Of a DNA stretch of 64,000 nucleotides, positions 18,308-26,035 are shown in pieces. Location of the stretch: positions 350,421 through 414,420 of the forward strand of contig JAMPFV010000001.1 of the NCBI GenBank assembly GCA_023664265.1. The letters run 5' to 3'. The position numbers and the translations under genes are program-made. The notes under the pieces were generated by a model. The model was not told the DNA's origin, did no database searches, and was given only the letters and a program-made list of their open reading frames with translations. The DNA is from Roseburia sp. GTDB taxonomy: Bacteria; Bacillota; Clostridia; Lachnospirales; Lachnospiraceae. Position 1 is the stretch's first letter. Every line of letters begins with the position of its first letter.

Positions 18308-18340
18308 AAAACCCCCATGGCGTCAAGCCATGGGGGTTTT
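18308..18340. terminator. Bidirectional intrinsic terminator
   Basis: AAAACCCCCATGGC (18308-18321) and GCCATGGGGGTTTT (18327-18340) pair perfectly around a 5-nt loop. The A and T runs on both sides serve the convergent genes ending at 18291 and 18345. Confidence 0.9.
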
Positions 18341-18344
18341 GCGG

Positions 18345-19658
18345 TCAGGCCGTGGGGGGGTCTTCCTGCGCCGGTGCTTCCGCATCGTCCGTCTCGCCGG
18401 GCGGGGGCAGCAGGATGGACACCAGCTCGATACGGTTCTTGTCAACCTGCTTTGCCGTCAGGGTGATGCCGTTCGGGGTCACTACCGACTCGCCCTCCGT
18501 GGGAAAGCGGTCGAGAAGCTCAATGATGATGCCGCCGATGGAGTCATAATCCTCGGAGTCAAAGGCAGTGTCAAGCGCGTCGTTGACGTCGTCCAGCTTC
18601 ATGCTGCCGCTGACCTCGTATTCGCGTTCTCCGACGGATTTTAACAGCTCCTCCTCGTCCGCGTCATACTCGTCGCGGATTTCCCCGACGATTTCCTCCA
18701 ATAAATCCTCGAGGGTTATCATGCCGACGGTGGCGCCGTATTCATTCAGGACGAGCGCCAGATTGGAAGCGCTGCGCCGCATCTCCAAAAGTAAATCCGC
18801 GGTCTTTTTGTACTCATATGTATAGTAGCCCTCCCGCATAATATCACGGATGTGGAAATTGCCGTGGTCTGCCACGAGAAGGAAATCCTTGATGTTCACG
18901 ATGCCGATAACATTGTCGATATCCCCCTCGTAGACGGGGATTCTGGTGTACATGGACTGTCGGAACAGGTCCAAAAGCGTGTCATACGGGCTGCCCACGT
19001 CAATCGTGGTCATGTCAATGCGCGGAATCATCACGTCCTTTGCAACGGAATCGCCAAATTCAAACACATTGTAAATCAGCTCCTTCTCCTCCTGCTCGAT
19101 CACGCCGTCCTCGTGGCTGACGTCCACATAGGTCTTCAGCTCGGTCTCCGTCATGGTCGCGCGGGCGGAGGAGTCGATATGCAGAAGATCCAGGAAAAAG
19201 CCCGATACCTTGTCAACGATAAAGATAACGGGGGTCAGCGCCTGCATCAGGAAATAGATAATCCTTGAGTAGGCGAGGGACAGCTTCTCGTTGTTGCACA
19301 TAGCCCATGTTTTGGGGACAATCTCACCGAAAAGAAGAATGACCAGCGTGAGGATGCCGGTAGCAATGCCGACAGCGCCGTTCCCCCAAATCCGTATGGT
19401 GAGCGAGGTTACAAGGGAGGAAGCGCCGATGTTTACGATATTGTTACCGATAAGAATAGCGCTTACCAGCTTATTTCGATTGCTGAGAATTTTCTGAAGC
19501 GTAAGAACACGTCCGCCGGGGTTCTCCTCCAGCATTGCGCGCACCTTGACCATGCTGATGGTCGTCAGGGCCGTCTCCGCCGACGAGAAAAACGCGGACA
19601 GCGCGACAAGAATCACAATAATTACAAGTTGTATGGCACCAGAGGTATCCAAGACCAA
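18345..19658 (-). CDS. CNNM/CorC-HlyC family membrane protein with CBS pair
   Basis: A 437-residue protein of the CNNM type, linked to magnesium export or homeostasis and often misnamed hemolysin. The N-terminal DUF21 domain (about residues 1-190) has three or four membrane segments including SAFFSSAETALTTI and GEIVPKTWA. A CBS pair follows (VMIPRIDMTTIDV to EDLLEEIVGEIRDEYD), then the CorC/HlyC C-terminal domain and an acidic, Pro-rich tail. The start is TTG at 19658 with AAGGAG six bases upstream; no ATG is close. It is transcribed alone from a strong promoter. Confidence 0.88.
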   Translation of the reverse strand: MVLDTSGAIQLVIIVILVALSAFFSSAETALTTISMVKVRAMLEENPGGRVLTLQKILSNRNKLVSAILIGNNIVNIGASSLVTSLTIRIWGNGAVGIATGILTLVILLFGEIVPKTWAMCNNEKLSLAYSRIIYFLMQALTPVIFIVDKVSGFFLDLLHIDSSARATMTETELKTYVDVSHEDGVIEQEEKELIYNVFEFGDSVAKDVMIPRIDMTTIDVGSPYDTLLDLFRQSMYTRIPVYEGDIDNVIGIVNIKDFLLVADHGNFHIRDIMREGYYTYEYKKTADLLLEMRRSASNLALVLNEYGATVGMITLEDLLEEIVGEIRDEYDADEEELLKSVGEREYEVSGSMKLDDVNDALDTAFDSEDYDSIGGIIIELLDRFPTEGESVVTPNGITLTAKQVDKNRIELVSILLPPPGETDDAEAPAQEDPPTA

Positions 19659-19715
19659 ACCACTCCTTTATAAAAAATTTTATTTGTTGTCATTTATATA
19701 CTGGCACATGCATAG

Positions 19716-19744
19716 ATTATAACAGTGATAGTGTAAGAATACAA
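19716..19744 (-). promoter_or_regulatory. Promoter of the CNNM/CorC gene
   Basis: On the minus strand TTGTAT (19739-19744) and a consensus TATAAT (19716-19721) are separated by 17 bp, giving a leader of about 50 nt. Confidence 0.7.
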
Positions 19745-19774
19745 GATGGAAACAAAAAAACAGGGGGTATATAA

Positions 19775-20146
19775 ATGAAATCTGCTTTCAGTACGGAAAG
19801 AATCGTGGCACTGATAAAATGCCTGATAGCATCCTATCTGATTACGGGGGTGCTCCTGATGGTGGTCGCGGCGCTGCTGTACAAGTTTTCACTGAGTGAA
19901 AATGTGGTGGAAATCTGCATTATCGCCATCTACTGTATCTCGTCCCTGCTGGCGGGCCTGTTCTTCTCCAAGGGAGCAGCGAGCAGGCGGTTCCTGTGGG
20001 GAATGATCGCGGGCGCGGCGTATTTCCTGATTATCTGCGCGATTTCGATGGTGGTGGAGCAGAGCTTCACGCTGCTGAGCAACGCGAGCATCACCACGCT
20101 GTTTATCTGTCTGGGCAGCGGAATGCTCGGCGGGATGCTGGGATAG
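19775..20146 (+). CDS. Small membrane protein, TIGR04086/YrzE-like
   Basis: A 123-residue protein made almost entirely of four hydrophobic helices, with short charged loops and a glycine-rich end (LGSGMLGGMLG). This layout and sequence resemble the TIGR04086 family of small Firmicute membrane proteins, whose function is unknown. GGGGG lies seven bases before the ATG. It is divergent from the CNNM gene and precedes a secreted lysozyme that has its own promoter. Confidence 0.65.
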   Translation: MKSAFSTERIVALIKCLIASYLITGVLLMVVAALLYKFSLSENVVEICIIAIYCISSLLAGLFFSKGAASRRFLWGMIAGAAYFLIICAISMVVEQSFTLLSNASITTLFICLGSGMLGGMLG

Positions 20147-20181
20147 GAAAAAGCAGGAGAAGCAGGAAGTTTAAGGAAAGG

Positions 20182-20211
20182 TTGTACTTCAGGCTGAAAG
20201 TATGGTATACT
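20182..20211 (+). promoter_or_regulatory. Promoter of the GH25 gene
   Basis: TTGTAC (20182-20187) and TATACT (20206-20211), 18 bp apart, with an extended -10 TGG just upstream of the -10 box. Confidence 0.6.
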
Positions 20212-20252
20212 TAGGCAGGAACTAAAGGCTGCTTTTGATTAAGGAGATTGAT

Positions 20253-21284
20253 ATGAGGTACATAAGAAACAAGTTCATAGCGGGGCTTCAGATATTTCTG
20301 ACGGTGTTTATGGTCGTGACGGCGGCAGCGATGCCGCAGATGCGCGTGAGTGCGGCTCCGGCGGAGGTGCCGCAGCCGGCGATTGGGATTGATGTTTCCA
20401 ACTATCAGGGACAGATAAACTGGGATATGGTGGCGGCGTCAGGCGTGCAGTTTGCCATGATTCGGGTAGGCTACCGCACACAGGCGACGGGATTGCTCAA
20501 CGAGGATCCCTATGCCAGATACAATCTGCAGGAGGCGCAGCGGGTCGGCATCAAGACCGGCGTGTATTTCTTCTCGACGGCGATTACGGAGGCCGAGGTT
20601 ATTGAGGAGGCGCTGTTTACCGCGAATCTGATTGACAAGTATCAGATTACCTTCCCGGTCGCGTTTGACTGCGAAGGCTTCCGCAACAGCACCAGCAGAC
20701 AGTACGGGCTGGACAAGTCCGTGAGAACGGCGCTGGCGGTGCGGTTTCTCGACACGATTGCGGCGAGAGGCTATACGCCGATGTTCTATGCCTCCAAGAA
20801 TGAAATGACGAACAGCAAGGACTGGGATATGGCAATCCTGAATCGGTACAAGGTATGGGTATCCTGGTATCCGACGGACCCGTTCCCGATTACGCCGGCC
20901 TGTACTTATCCGGACATTCATTGCATGTGGCAGTACACGAACAAGGCCGCAATCGCGGGAATCAACGGCGAGGTTGACATGAACCTGGCGTATTTCAACT
21001 ATACGGAGGCTGCGCAGCCCAAGGATGCGAGCGGAACGCCGCTCGTGCAGGCGGACGCGGCGGCCAATGTGCAGTACACGGAGGTTTACGAGGTGGTAAC
21101 CGCAAAATCGACGGTCAATCTGAGGACGGTGCCGAGTACGGACAGCGAGGCGACCATCGTCGTGCCAATCCACGAGGGAGATATGATATACCGTATCGGG
21201 ATAGGCAATAACGGCTGGTCGAAGGTGCTGCTGAACGGGCAGGTGCTGTATGCGTATACGGCTTATTTGAAAAAGGTGCTGTAG
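20253..21284 (+). CDS. Secreted GH25 lysozyme with SH3 domain
   Basis: A 343-residue muramidase. A signal peptide (about residues 1-36, ending near VSAAP) precedes a glycoside hydrolase 25 domain that begins GIDVSNYQGQINWDMVAASG and contains the acidic active-site stretch AFDCEGF. The C-terminal about 70 residues (STVNLRTVPSTDSEATIV onward) form an SH3b-like wall-binding domain. It should cut the MurNAc-GlcNAc bond outside the cell, in wall turnover. The ATG at 20253 follows AAGGAG at the right distance; the longer frame from TTG 20235 places that ribosome site inside the gene. Confidence 0.9.
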   Translation: MRYIRNKFIAGLQIFLTVFMVVTAAAMPQMRVSAAPAEVPQPAIGIDVSNYQGQINWDMVAASGVQFAMIRVGYRTQATGLLNEDPYARYNLQEAQRVGIKTGVYFFSTAITEAEVIEEALFTANLIDKYQITFPVAFDCEGFRNSTSRQYGLDKSVRTALAVRFLDTIAARGYTPMFYASKNEMTNSKDWDMAILNRYKVWVSWYPTDPFPITPACTYPDIHCMWQYTNKAAIAGINGEVDMNLAYFNYTEAAQPKDASGTPLVQADAAANVQYTEVYEVVTAKSTVNLRTVPSTDSEATIVVPIHEGDMIYRIGIGNNGWSKVLLNGQVLYAYTAYLKKVL

Positions 21285-21292
21285 AACACGGG

Positions 21293-21324
21293 ACACGTCG
21301 GACTTGAGCGTCCGGCGTGTCTTT
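21293..21324 (+). terminator. Weak terminator-like hairpin after GH25
   Basis: GACACGTCG (21293-21301) and CGGCGTGTC (21313-21321) pair with one G-T wobble and are followed by only three T residues, so termination is uncertain. Confidence 0.4.
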
Positions 21325-21381
21325 GCGGAGGACGAGGCTCCGCAGTGGTTCCACGGAGGTCAAATTTCATGGAAAAAATTG

Positions 21382-21410
21382 TTGACACTCCCGCGCAAAA
21401 GTGATAATAT
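21382..21410 (+). promoter_or_regulatory. tRNA-Leu promoter
   Basis: Consensus TTGACA (21382-21387) with TAATAT (21405-21410) at 17 bp; an overlapping GATAAT (21403-21408) at 15 bp is the alternative -10. Confidence 0.65.
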
Positions 21411-21470
21411 ATTTCTTGCAGTGGCGAGACGGGAATATGCGCTTATGATTTCCGGTGTGCGCGGCTACAT

Positions 21471-21554
21471 GCGGAAGTGCTGGAATTGGCAGACAGGCAA
21501 GACTAAGGATCTTGTGTTGGTAACAACGTGTGGGTTCAAGTCCCATCTTCCGCA
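21471..21554 (+). tRNA. tRNA-Leu (anticodon AAG)
   Basis: An 84-nt class II tRNA. Acceptor arms GCGGAAG (21471-21477) and CTTCCGC (21547-21553) pair fully, with discriminator A at 21554. The anticodon stem CAAGA/TCTTG encloses the loop CTAAGGA, giving anticodon AAG for CUU/CUC leucine codons. There is a long variable arm (TGTTGGTAACAAC region) and a T loop GGTTCAAGTCC. CCA is not encoded. A34 would normally be converted to inosine by TadA. Confidence 0.92.
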
Positions 21555-21568
21555 TTGGTTAAAAGTGT

Positions 21569-21604
21569 GGGAAGCCTTGATTTTAAAGGCTTCCCGCTTT
21601 TTTG
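21569..21604 (+). terminator. Intrinsic terminator after tRNA-Leu
   Basis: GGGAAGCCTT (21569-21578) and AAAGGCTTCCC (21585-21595) form a strong stem followed by GC and a T run. Confidence 0.9.
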
Positions 21605-21671
21605 TTTATGCTTCTCTTTATCTTTACAGAGGTTTTAAGGATTTTGGGAAAAATATGCCGGCGCTCTGATG

Positions 21672-21965
21672 CTAAGATTTGTTTATGCTCTGCAAAAAGC
21701 GTTGAAGCAGCTGTTTTTGAGAACTGCTAAGCATGGTGGTATCTAAATCGGAATGGTTATCACAATCAAACCCCAGAAGATAATCCGTAGAACAATGATA
21801 AAGCCTTGCCAATGCAATAAGATTCTCGAGGCTGGGTGTTCTCTCTCCGCTTTCATAATTTGAAATAATACTTGCAGAAGCTCCTATTGCTATAGCAGCC
21901 TCTTTTTGTGAGATATTGAGCAGGATTCTTTGCTTCTGTAATCGTTCCCCTAAACCTCTGACCAT
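21672..21965 (-). CDS. XRE-family transcriptional regulator
   Basis: A 97-residue regulator with one Cro/CI-type helix-turn-helix. The recognition region reads ISQKEAAIAIGASASIISNYESGERTPS, broken here only by normal turns, followed by the LARLYHCSTDYLLG helix common in XRE proteins. The C-terminal 30 residues are polar and hold no recognised domain. AGAGGTGATGCG precedes the ATG. It is divergent from a perfect consensus promoter at 22037-22065, so that promoter is a likely target. The surroundings are lower in GC and hold a gene remnant and a repeat array, which suggests acquired DNA. Confidence 0.85.
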   Translation of the reverse strand: MVRGLGERLQKQRILLNISQKEAAIAIGASASIISNYESGERTPSLENLIALARLYHCSTDYLLGFDCDNHSDLDTTMLSSSQKQLLQRFLQSINKS

Positions 21966-22036
21966 AACGCATCACCTCTTTAAATATTTTATTGTATTTT
22001 ATGTGCCTATGGGAAAACAAAAAATTACTTAAAGCA

Positions 22037-22065
22037 TTGACAGTTTTGCTTTTAGATAATATAAT
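22037..22065 (+). promoter_or_regulatory. Perfect consensus sigma-A promoter
   Basis: TTGACA (22037-22042), 17 bp, TATAAT (22060-22065). Both hexamers match consensus fully. It fires toward a 31-codon lipoprotein remnant and the 69-bp array, and lies opposite the XRE gene. Confidence 0.8.
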
Positions 22066-22099
22066 ATTTAAGGACAAATAAAAAATCACGCGGTGTAAA

Positions 22100-22195
22100 A
22101 TGAAAAGAAAAATTTTAACGACGATTACAATAGGAAGTATATTCCTTACGGCATTGGCAGGTTGTGGAAATTCTTCCAAGCACATTATTTCATAA
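22100..22195 (+). pseudogene. Truncated lipoprotein remnant (31 codons)
   Basis: A short frame starting ATG at 22100 encodes a typical lipoprotein signal peptide: basic KRK, a hydrophobic core and the lipobox LTALAGC followed by GNSS. It stops after 31 residues (TAA 22193-22195). Nothing recognisable continues in any frame, so I read it as the 5' stub of a lipoprotein gene whose body has been lost, although a tiny secreted lipopeptide cannot be excluded. No clear ribosome site is visible. The tandem palindrome array begins about 60 bp downstream. Confidence 0.55.
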
Positions 22196-22253
22196 GTGCG
22201 TTGAAATCGGTATGCGTGAATTATAGCAATTCAGATTGACTGCTTTCGGAAAT

Positions 22254-22476
22254 ATGGTATAATGTCGATAGACATTATACTCGCCCGAATGGGCATGATT
22301 ATACCGTGATTGCGAATCAATCATAGTATAATGTCGATAGACATTATACTCGCCCGAATGGGCATGATTATACCGTGATTGCGAATCAATCATAGTATAA
22401 TGTCGATAGACATTATACTCGCCCGAACGGGCATGATTATACCATGATTGCGAATGCAATCATGGTATAATACCAT
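22254..22476. repeat. Tandem array of three 69-bp palindromic units
   Basis: Units start at 22261, 22330 and 22399 (period 69 bp). Each holds three inverted repeats: GTATAATGTC/GACATTATAC with a GATA loop, GCCC/GGGC with a GAAT or GAAC loop, and a longer one from ATTATACC to GTATAAT. The right arm of the last overlaps the left arm of the next unit's first, so the folds compete. In the final unit the long palindrome is a perfect 16-bp stem (22436-22451 with 22456-22471). The array is bounded by ATGGTATAA at both ends. 69 is a multiple of three, which leaves a spurious open frame on the minus strand. Confidence 0.85.
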
Positions 22477-22526
22477 CAGTGGCGGGTTTTTCTTATCGGA
22501 ATGTGAAATTTGCGGAGGACAAGAAT

Positions 22527-22925
22527 ATGTTAGAGGAATTGCTTCAGAAAATGGAAGATAATATTGACAGCGATGATTTTGAGCGGATTGAGGAAGAATG
22601 CGTAGAAAAAATCGAAGAATCGGGCTTGGGACTCAATGCGGTTGAACCTTTAATAAAGCTTATGGAGCGTCATCCGTTGGCTGCTTTCGGAATGCCCGGG
22701 GCAATTGTGCATTTTGTTGAAAAATACTATAAAAAAGGATATGAGGATATCCTTTGGGAGTCCGTAAAGCGTTCGCCCGCAATGCATACGGTATGGATGC
22801 TGAACAGAATATGTAATGATAAGAACAGCCCCGATAAGTTCAGAGAACTCCTTGCCGAGACCGCGGAGCGTAATGATATTGATAACGCCATAGCAGAATC
22901 CGCAAAAGAATTTTTGGGAAACTGA
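22527..22925 (+). CDS. Small helical protein, unrecognised
   Basis: A 132-residue acidic, all-helical protein that I cannot name. The pattern of short amphipathic helices (VEPLIKLMERHPLAAFG, then VHFVEKYYKKGYED, then WMLNRICNDKNSPDKFRELL) looks HEAT-like and recalls small immunity proteins of polymorphic toxin systems, but this is a resemblance only. The ATG at 22527 follows GGAGG at eight bases; an upstream in-frame GTG at 22479 would include that site. It lies directly after the palindrome array and ahead of other small genes of unknown role. Confidence 0.55.
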   Translation: MLEELLQKMEDNIDSDDFERIEEECVEKIEESGLGLNAVEPLIKLMERHPLAAFGMPGAIVHFVEKYYKKGYEDILWESVKRSPAMHTVWMLNRICNDKNSPDKFRELLAETAERNDIDNAIAESAKEFLGN

Positions 22926-22978
22926 CTTCCGGCTTATTTTACATAAAACTGAACATCGGATAAGGAGCAGGGCCTTTT

Positions 22979-23647
22979 ATGAATGAAAGCAGCTATGAGG
23001 AGTACAAAAGAAATTCTTTCCGTGAACGAAAGAAGAGCAACAGCCTTCATCAGGGGAAAAGCCTTCTTTTGCTCGGCGTGGTTTTTGCGGTATATCTTTT
23101 GTGGATTCTCCCGTTTCATGCGGACAATGTGAGCGAGGTGCGCGGAGATGAGGTAGAGGCCGGAAGGCAGTATTATCCCCAGAAGGTTTATTACATAGAG
23201 GATATGCGGATTCTGCATGTCAAGACGGACACAAGTGACGGCGGGATTTACGCTGTTGTCGCGATTTCCGACTGCGACGGGAACGAATGGATTATCTCCC
23301 TTACGCCCGGGAACAGCGAACGCCTGACGGAGCAGCTTGAGTTGGCGGGCCGTTTTGCGGACAGGCCCGGACCGACCGTGAGCGGATATTTTCAACTGCA
23401 GTATTTGGAGGAGCTTCCTTTTGAAGCGGATTCTTTCTATTCCGTATACGGCAGAAGCTATGCGGATGACGAGGGCCGGAACATGTTGGGGCTGAACGCG
23501 AAATACCTGTGCGACAGGAGCGGTAATTATACCTTGGAGATGCTTCTGCATCCCGGCATTCCGTTGGTGAGCCTTGTGGCTGCGCTGTCCGGCATTTTTT
23601 ACGGCGGCTTTTTGGTTATCCGGAATCGAAGCCGCAGGAAAGCATAG
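22979..23647 (+). CDS. Membrane protein with two terminal helices, unrecognised
   Basis: A 222-residue protein with a basic N-terminus, one transmembrane helix at about residues 27-45, an extracellular domain of about 150 residues and a second helix near residues 190-212 followed by RNRSRRKA. I do not recognise the family. The extracellular part is rich in acidic and aromatic residues and may be a beta fold (YVVAISDCDGNEWIISL-like strands). AAGGAG lies upstream of the ATG. The next gene also encodes a small membrane protein with a related layout, suggesting a pair. Confidence 0.55.
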   Translation: MNESSYEEYKRNSFRERKKSNSLHQGKSLLLLGVVFAVYLLWILPFHADNVSEVRGDEVEAGRQYYPQKVYYIEDMRILHVKTDTSDGGIYAVVAISDCDGNEWIISLTPGNSERLTEQLELAGRFADRPGPTVSGYFQLQYLEELPFEADSFYSVYGRSYADDEGRNMLGLNAKYLCDRSGNYTLEMLLHPGIPLVSLVAALSGIFYGGFLVIRNRSRRKA

Positions 23648-23719
23648 GGGATTATCTTTGCATTGATTATGTGAAACTATTAACGATTAGAAAAACAGGA
23701 AAGGAACAGGGAACGGCAT

Positions 23720-24460
23720 ATGATCGCATCTACAGAGCACGGCCTTTATCGGGGCATGATGAAGAAGGGAAACAAAAGTATTTTACAGTCTCTCCGGAGC
23801 AGTGTGGGCGCCGGGAAGGGCATGATTGCGGGAGGCATTATTCTTTTGGTCTTTACGCTGCCGGGCATGGTTATCGGCCTGCTGGCGGATTTTGGGGCCG
23901 TCACTTCCATTCTTCTGCCCGTGCCGGGTATCTTGTTGGTGGTGTTTGGCATTCGCATGAAGCGAAAGAGAACGGATTCATGGATTTCATATTATCAGGA
24001 GCAGACCGGCTATTCGGAGGGGGAGCTGCTGCGGGTTGACGAGGAGCTGGCGTCCCCGTCCGTCACGCTTGTGGTCTGCAGGACGCCCAATGCCGGCGTG
24101 GACAATCATATCGCATGCTTTTTCACGGAGAACTATATGGTGATGAACGGCATGGATCCGTATGTGTGGCGCTTGGAGGACGTCATAGCGGTCGCGTTTT
24201 CCGACAGCACGGATATCTGGTGTATGGTGGTTCTGACAAAAACAGACCCTGAGGTTAAGCGGGTCGGGCTTTTCACGGACACGTCTAGAAAGAAAGCGCT
24301 CTGCGGGGAGCTGATGCAGGAGCTGTGCCGCCGTAATCCCAAGGTGCTCTGCGGTCAGGAAATCGTCTGTGACGGCAGGGTTTACATATTGGAGCGCGAC
24401 GGTGCGGAAATCCGGAGATTATATCAGGAGGGGCGTGCGCTTGAGGTCAAGGGACGGTGA
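23720..24460 (+). CDS. Membrane-anchored protein of a Lachnospiraceae hypothetical family
   Basis: A 246-residue protein with two adjacent transmembrane helices (about residues 33-80) and a cytoplasmic C-terminal domain of about 160 residues that alternates strands and helices (MVMNGMDPYVWRLEDVIAV and WCMVVLTKTDP). It may belong to a DUF described from Lachnospiraceae (possibly DUF6709), but I am not sure. A PH-like fold for the C-terminal domain is conceivable. GGAAAGG and AGGG precede the ATG. It follows another small membrane protein and precedes a putative immunity-like gene by nine bases. Confidence 0.5.
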   Translation: MIASTEHGLYRGMMKKGNKSILQSLRSSVGAGKGMIAGGIILLVFTLPGMVIGLLADFGAVTSILLPVPGILLVVFGIRMKRKRTDSWISYYQEQTGYSEGELLRVDEELASPSVTLVVCRTPNAGVDNHIACFFTENYMVMNGMDPYVWRLEDVIAVAFSDSTDIWCMVVLTKTDPEVKRVGLFTDTSRKKALCGELMQELCRRNPKVLCGQEIVCDGRVYILERDGAEIRRLYQEGRALEVKGR

Positions 24461-24469
24461 CAGGGTCTT

Positions 24470-24862
24470 ATGGAATTGCACGTAAATTCTCCCGCATGGT
24501 TTACGGATCGCTATGGTGTTGATGATGAAGTGTACGGATTTTGTCAAAAGGCCTATTTGTTTTTCAGGGACAGGGAATACAGCGAGATTTTGCACACAAT
24601 CGGAATAATGCCGGTTGTGGCGCCGCAGGAGATCTATGATACGGGGGATTGGCGGGAACGCACACGATTTCTCGACAATAGAAGCTTTGCCGACATATTT
24701 ATCAGAATGGATTTTGAAAGCTGGTATAATGCGGATAGCATGGAAAGGGTGGAGCAGACAAAGGAAATGATTCTGACCGCCGTGAAACGGGTAAAGACAA
24801 AAGGGAAATTTGATTATGATAAATTCGCGGAGGATTTCGCGATGATGGCGGAAACAATATGA
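24470..24862 (+). CDS. Small protein, possibly Imm44-like
   Basis: A 130-residue protein with an N-terminal alpha/beta part and a helical end. The second half (RTRFLDNRSFADIFIRMDF, then SWYNADSMERVEQTKEMIL and FDYDKFAEDF) resembles immunity proteins of the Imm44 type found beside polymorphic toxins. No toxin gene is nearby, so it would be an orphan. The match is by eye and tentative. It is the last gene of a four-gene group ending at a strong terminator. Confidence 0.5.
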   Translation: MELHVNSPAWFTDRYGVDDEVYGFCQKAYLFFRDREYSEILHTIGIMPVVAPQEIYDTGDWRERTRFLDNRSFADIFIRMDFESWYNADSMERVEQTKEMILTAVKRVKTKGKFDYDKFAEDFAMMAETI

Positions 24863-24880
24863 CCTGCCGCCAATTCTTTG

Positions 24881-24913
24881 AACGCAAGCTGTCAGGCTTG
24901 CGTTTGCTTTTTT
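24881..24913 (+). terminator. Intrinsic terminator
   Basis: AACGCAAGC (24881-24889) and GCTTGCGTT (24896-24904) form a 9-bp stem followed by TGC and a T run. Confidence 0.85.
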
Positions 24914-25014
24914 GCCGCTAAAAAATCTTTAAAAATAAAAAGGAATTTCAAGACGGGCGCGGAATATTAGGAATAGGGATTTAGTGCGTGCGACACACGG
25001 GAATGAGGAGAGCT

Positions 25015-26019
25015 ATGACAATTCGTGAAGATTTAGAGCAATGGGAAACGGAATATCTGAGCCGATATGCGACGCTCAGCAAAAATTCAAGGGGCAGGGA
25101 CAGGGAGGAGGAGCAGTGCGACATCCGTCCGGTCTTTCAGCGGGACAGGGACCGCATCCTGCACTCGAAGTCCTTCCGGCGGTTGAAGGATAAGACGCAG
25201 GTCTTTCTTTCACCGGAGGGCGACCACTATCGGACGCGGCTCACGCACACGCTGGAGGTGTCGCAGAACGCGAGAACCATAGCGCGGGCGCTCCAGCTCA
25301 ACGAGGAGCTGGTGGAGGCGATTGCGCTCGGGCATGATCTGGGACATACGCCCTTCGGGCACGCGGGCGAGCGGGCGTTGAATGATGTGTGCCCGTTTGG
25401 CTTTAAGCACAATGAACAGAGCGTGCGCACGGCGGAGCTGATAGAGAAGGACGGCGAGGGGCTCAACCTCACTTGGGAGGTCAAGGATGGCATTCGGAAT
25501 CACCAGACCTCGAACATGCCGGCGACCTTGGAGGGGAAGGTGGTGCGCTTTTCGGACAAGATAGCCTATACCTACCATGATATGGACGACGCGGTGCGCG
25601 CGAGGATTTTGCAGCCGCGGGACGTGCCGCGGGAAATCGGGGAGGTCATCGGGTACACGCCGCGGGAGCGCCTGAACGCTTTTATCCATGACATTGTGAC
25701 GCACAGCAGGGGGACGGACGACGTGCGGATGTCGGACGAGGTTGCGCTGGCGATGCAGAACCTCCGCAGCTTTATGTACGACAAGGTATACAGCAACCCC
25801 ATCGCCAAGTGTGAGGAGAGCAAGGCTGTCGCGCTGGTGAAGACCTTGTATGAGCATTACATGAACCATGCCGACGAGCTGCCGAAGTTCTATCTGGAGC
25901 TGAGCTTTCGCGGGGAGCCGCGGGAGAAGGTGGTCTGTGATTACATAAGCTCCATGACGGATCGTTTCGCGATAGCGCTGTATGAGAAGTTATACGTACC
26001 TAAGTTTTGGATGGGATAA
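25015..26019 (+). CDS. dgt: dGTPase-like HD-domain triphosphohydrolase
   Basis: A 334-residue HD-superfamily enzyme expected to split dNTPs, classically dGTP, into deoxynucleoside and triphosphate. The N-terminal RILHSKSFRRLKDKTQVF and TRLTHTLEVSQNARTIARAL, then LGHDLGHTPFGHAGE with the metal-binding HD, are typical of the short Dgt type. The ATG at 25015 has GAGGAG six bases upstream; the longer frame from GTG 24988 lacks a site. It opens the dgt-dnaG-rpoD block, a common clostridial arrangement, 16 bp before dnaG. Confidence 0.92.
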   Translation: MTIREDLEQWETEYLSRYATLSKNSRGRDREEEQCDIRPVFQRDRDRILHSKSFRRLKDKTQVFLSPEGDHYRTRLTHTLEVSQNARTIARALQLNEELVEAIALGHDLGHTPFGHAGERALNDVCPFGFKHNEQSVRTAELIEKDGEGLNLTWEVKDGIRNHQTSNMPATLEGKVVRFSDKIAYTYHDMDDAVRARILQPRDVPREIGEVIGYTPRERLNAFIHDIVTHSRGTDDVRMSDEVALAMQNLRSFMYDKVYSNPIAKCEESKAVALVKTLYEHYMNHADELPKFYLELSFRGEPREKVVCDYISSMTDRFAIALYEKLYVPKFWMG

Positions 26020-26035
26020 GAGGAGTCTGGTCTGA

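Noticed and set aside
21304..21669. 121-codon frame across the tRNA-Leu gene
   Set aside because: It runs through a promoter, a tRNA and a terminator; the peptide has no support.
22190..22459. Minus-strand frame encoding a 23-residue repeat protein
   Set aside because: It arises because the 69-bp palindromic unit is a multiple of three; there is no ribosome site and the DNA structure explains it.
22254..22476. CRISPR array
   Set aside because: Units are directly adjacent with no unique spacers, and no cas genes are present.
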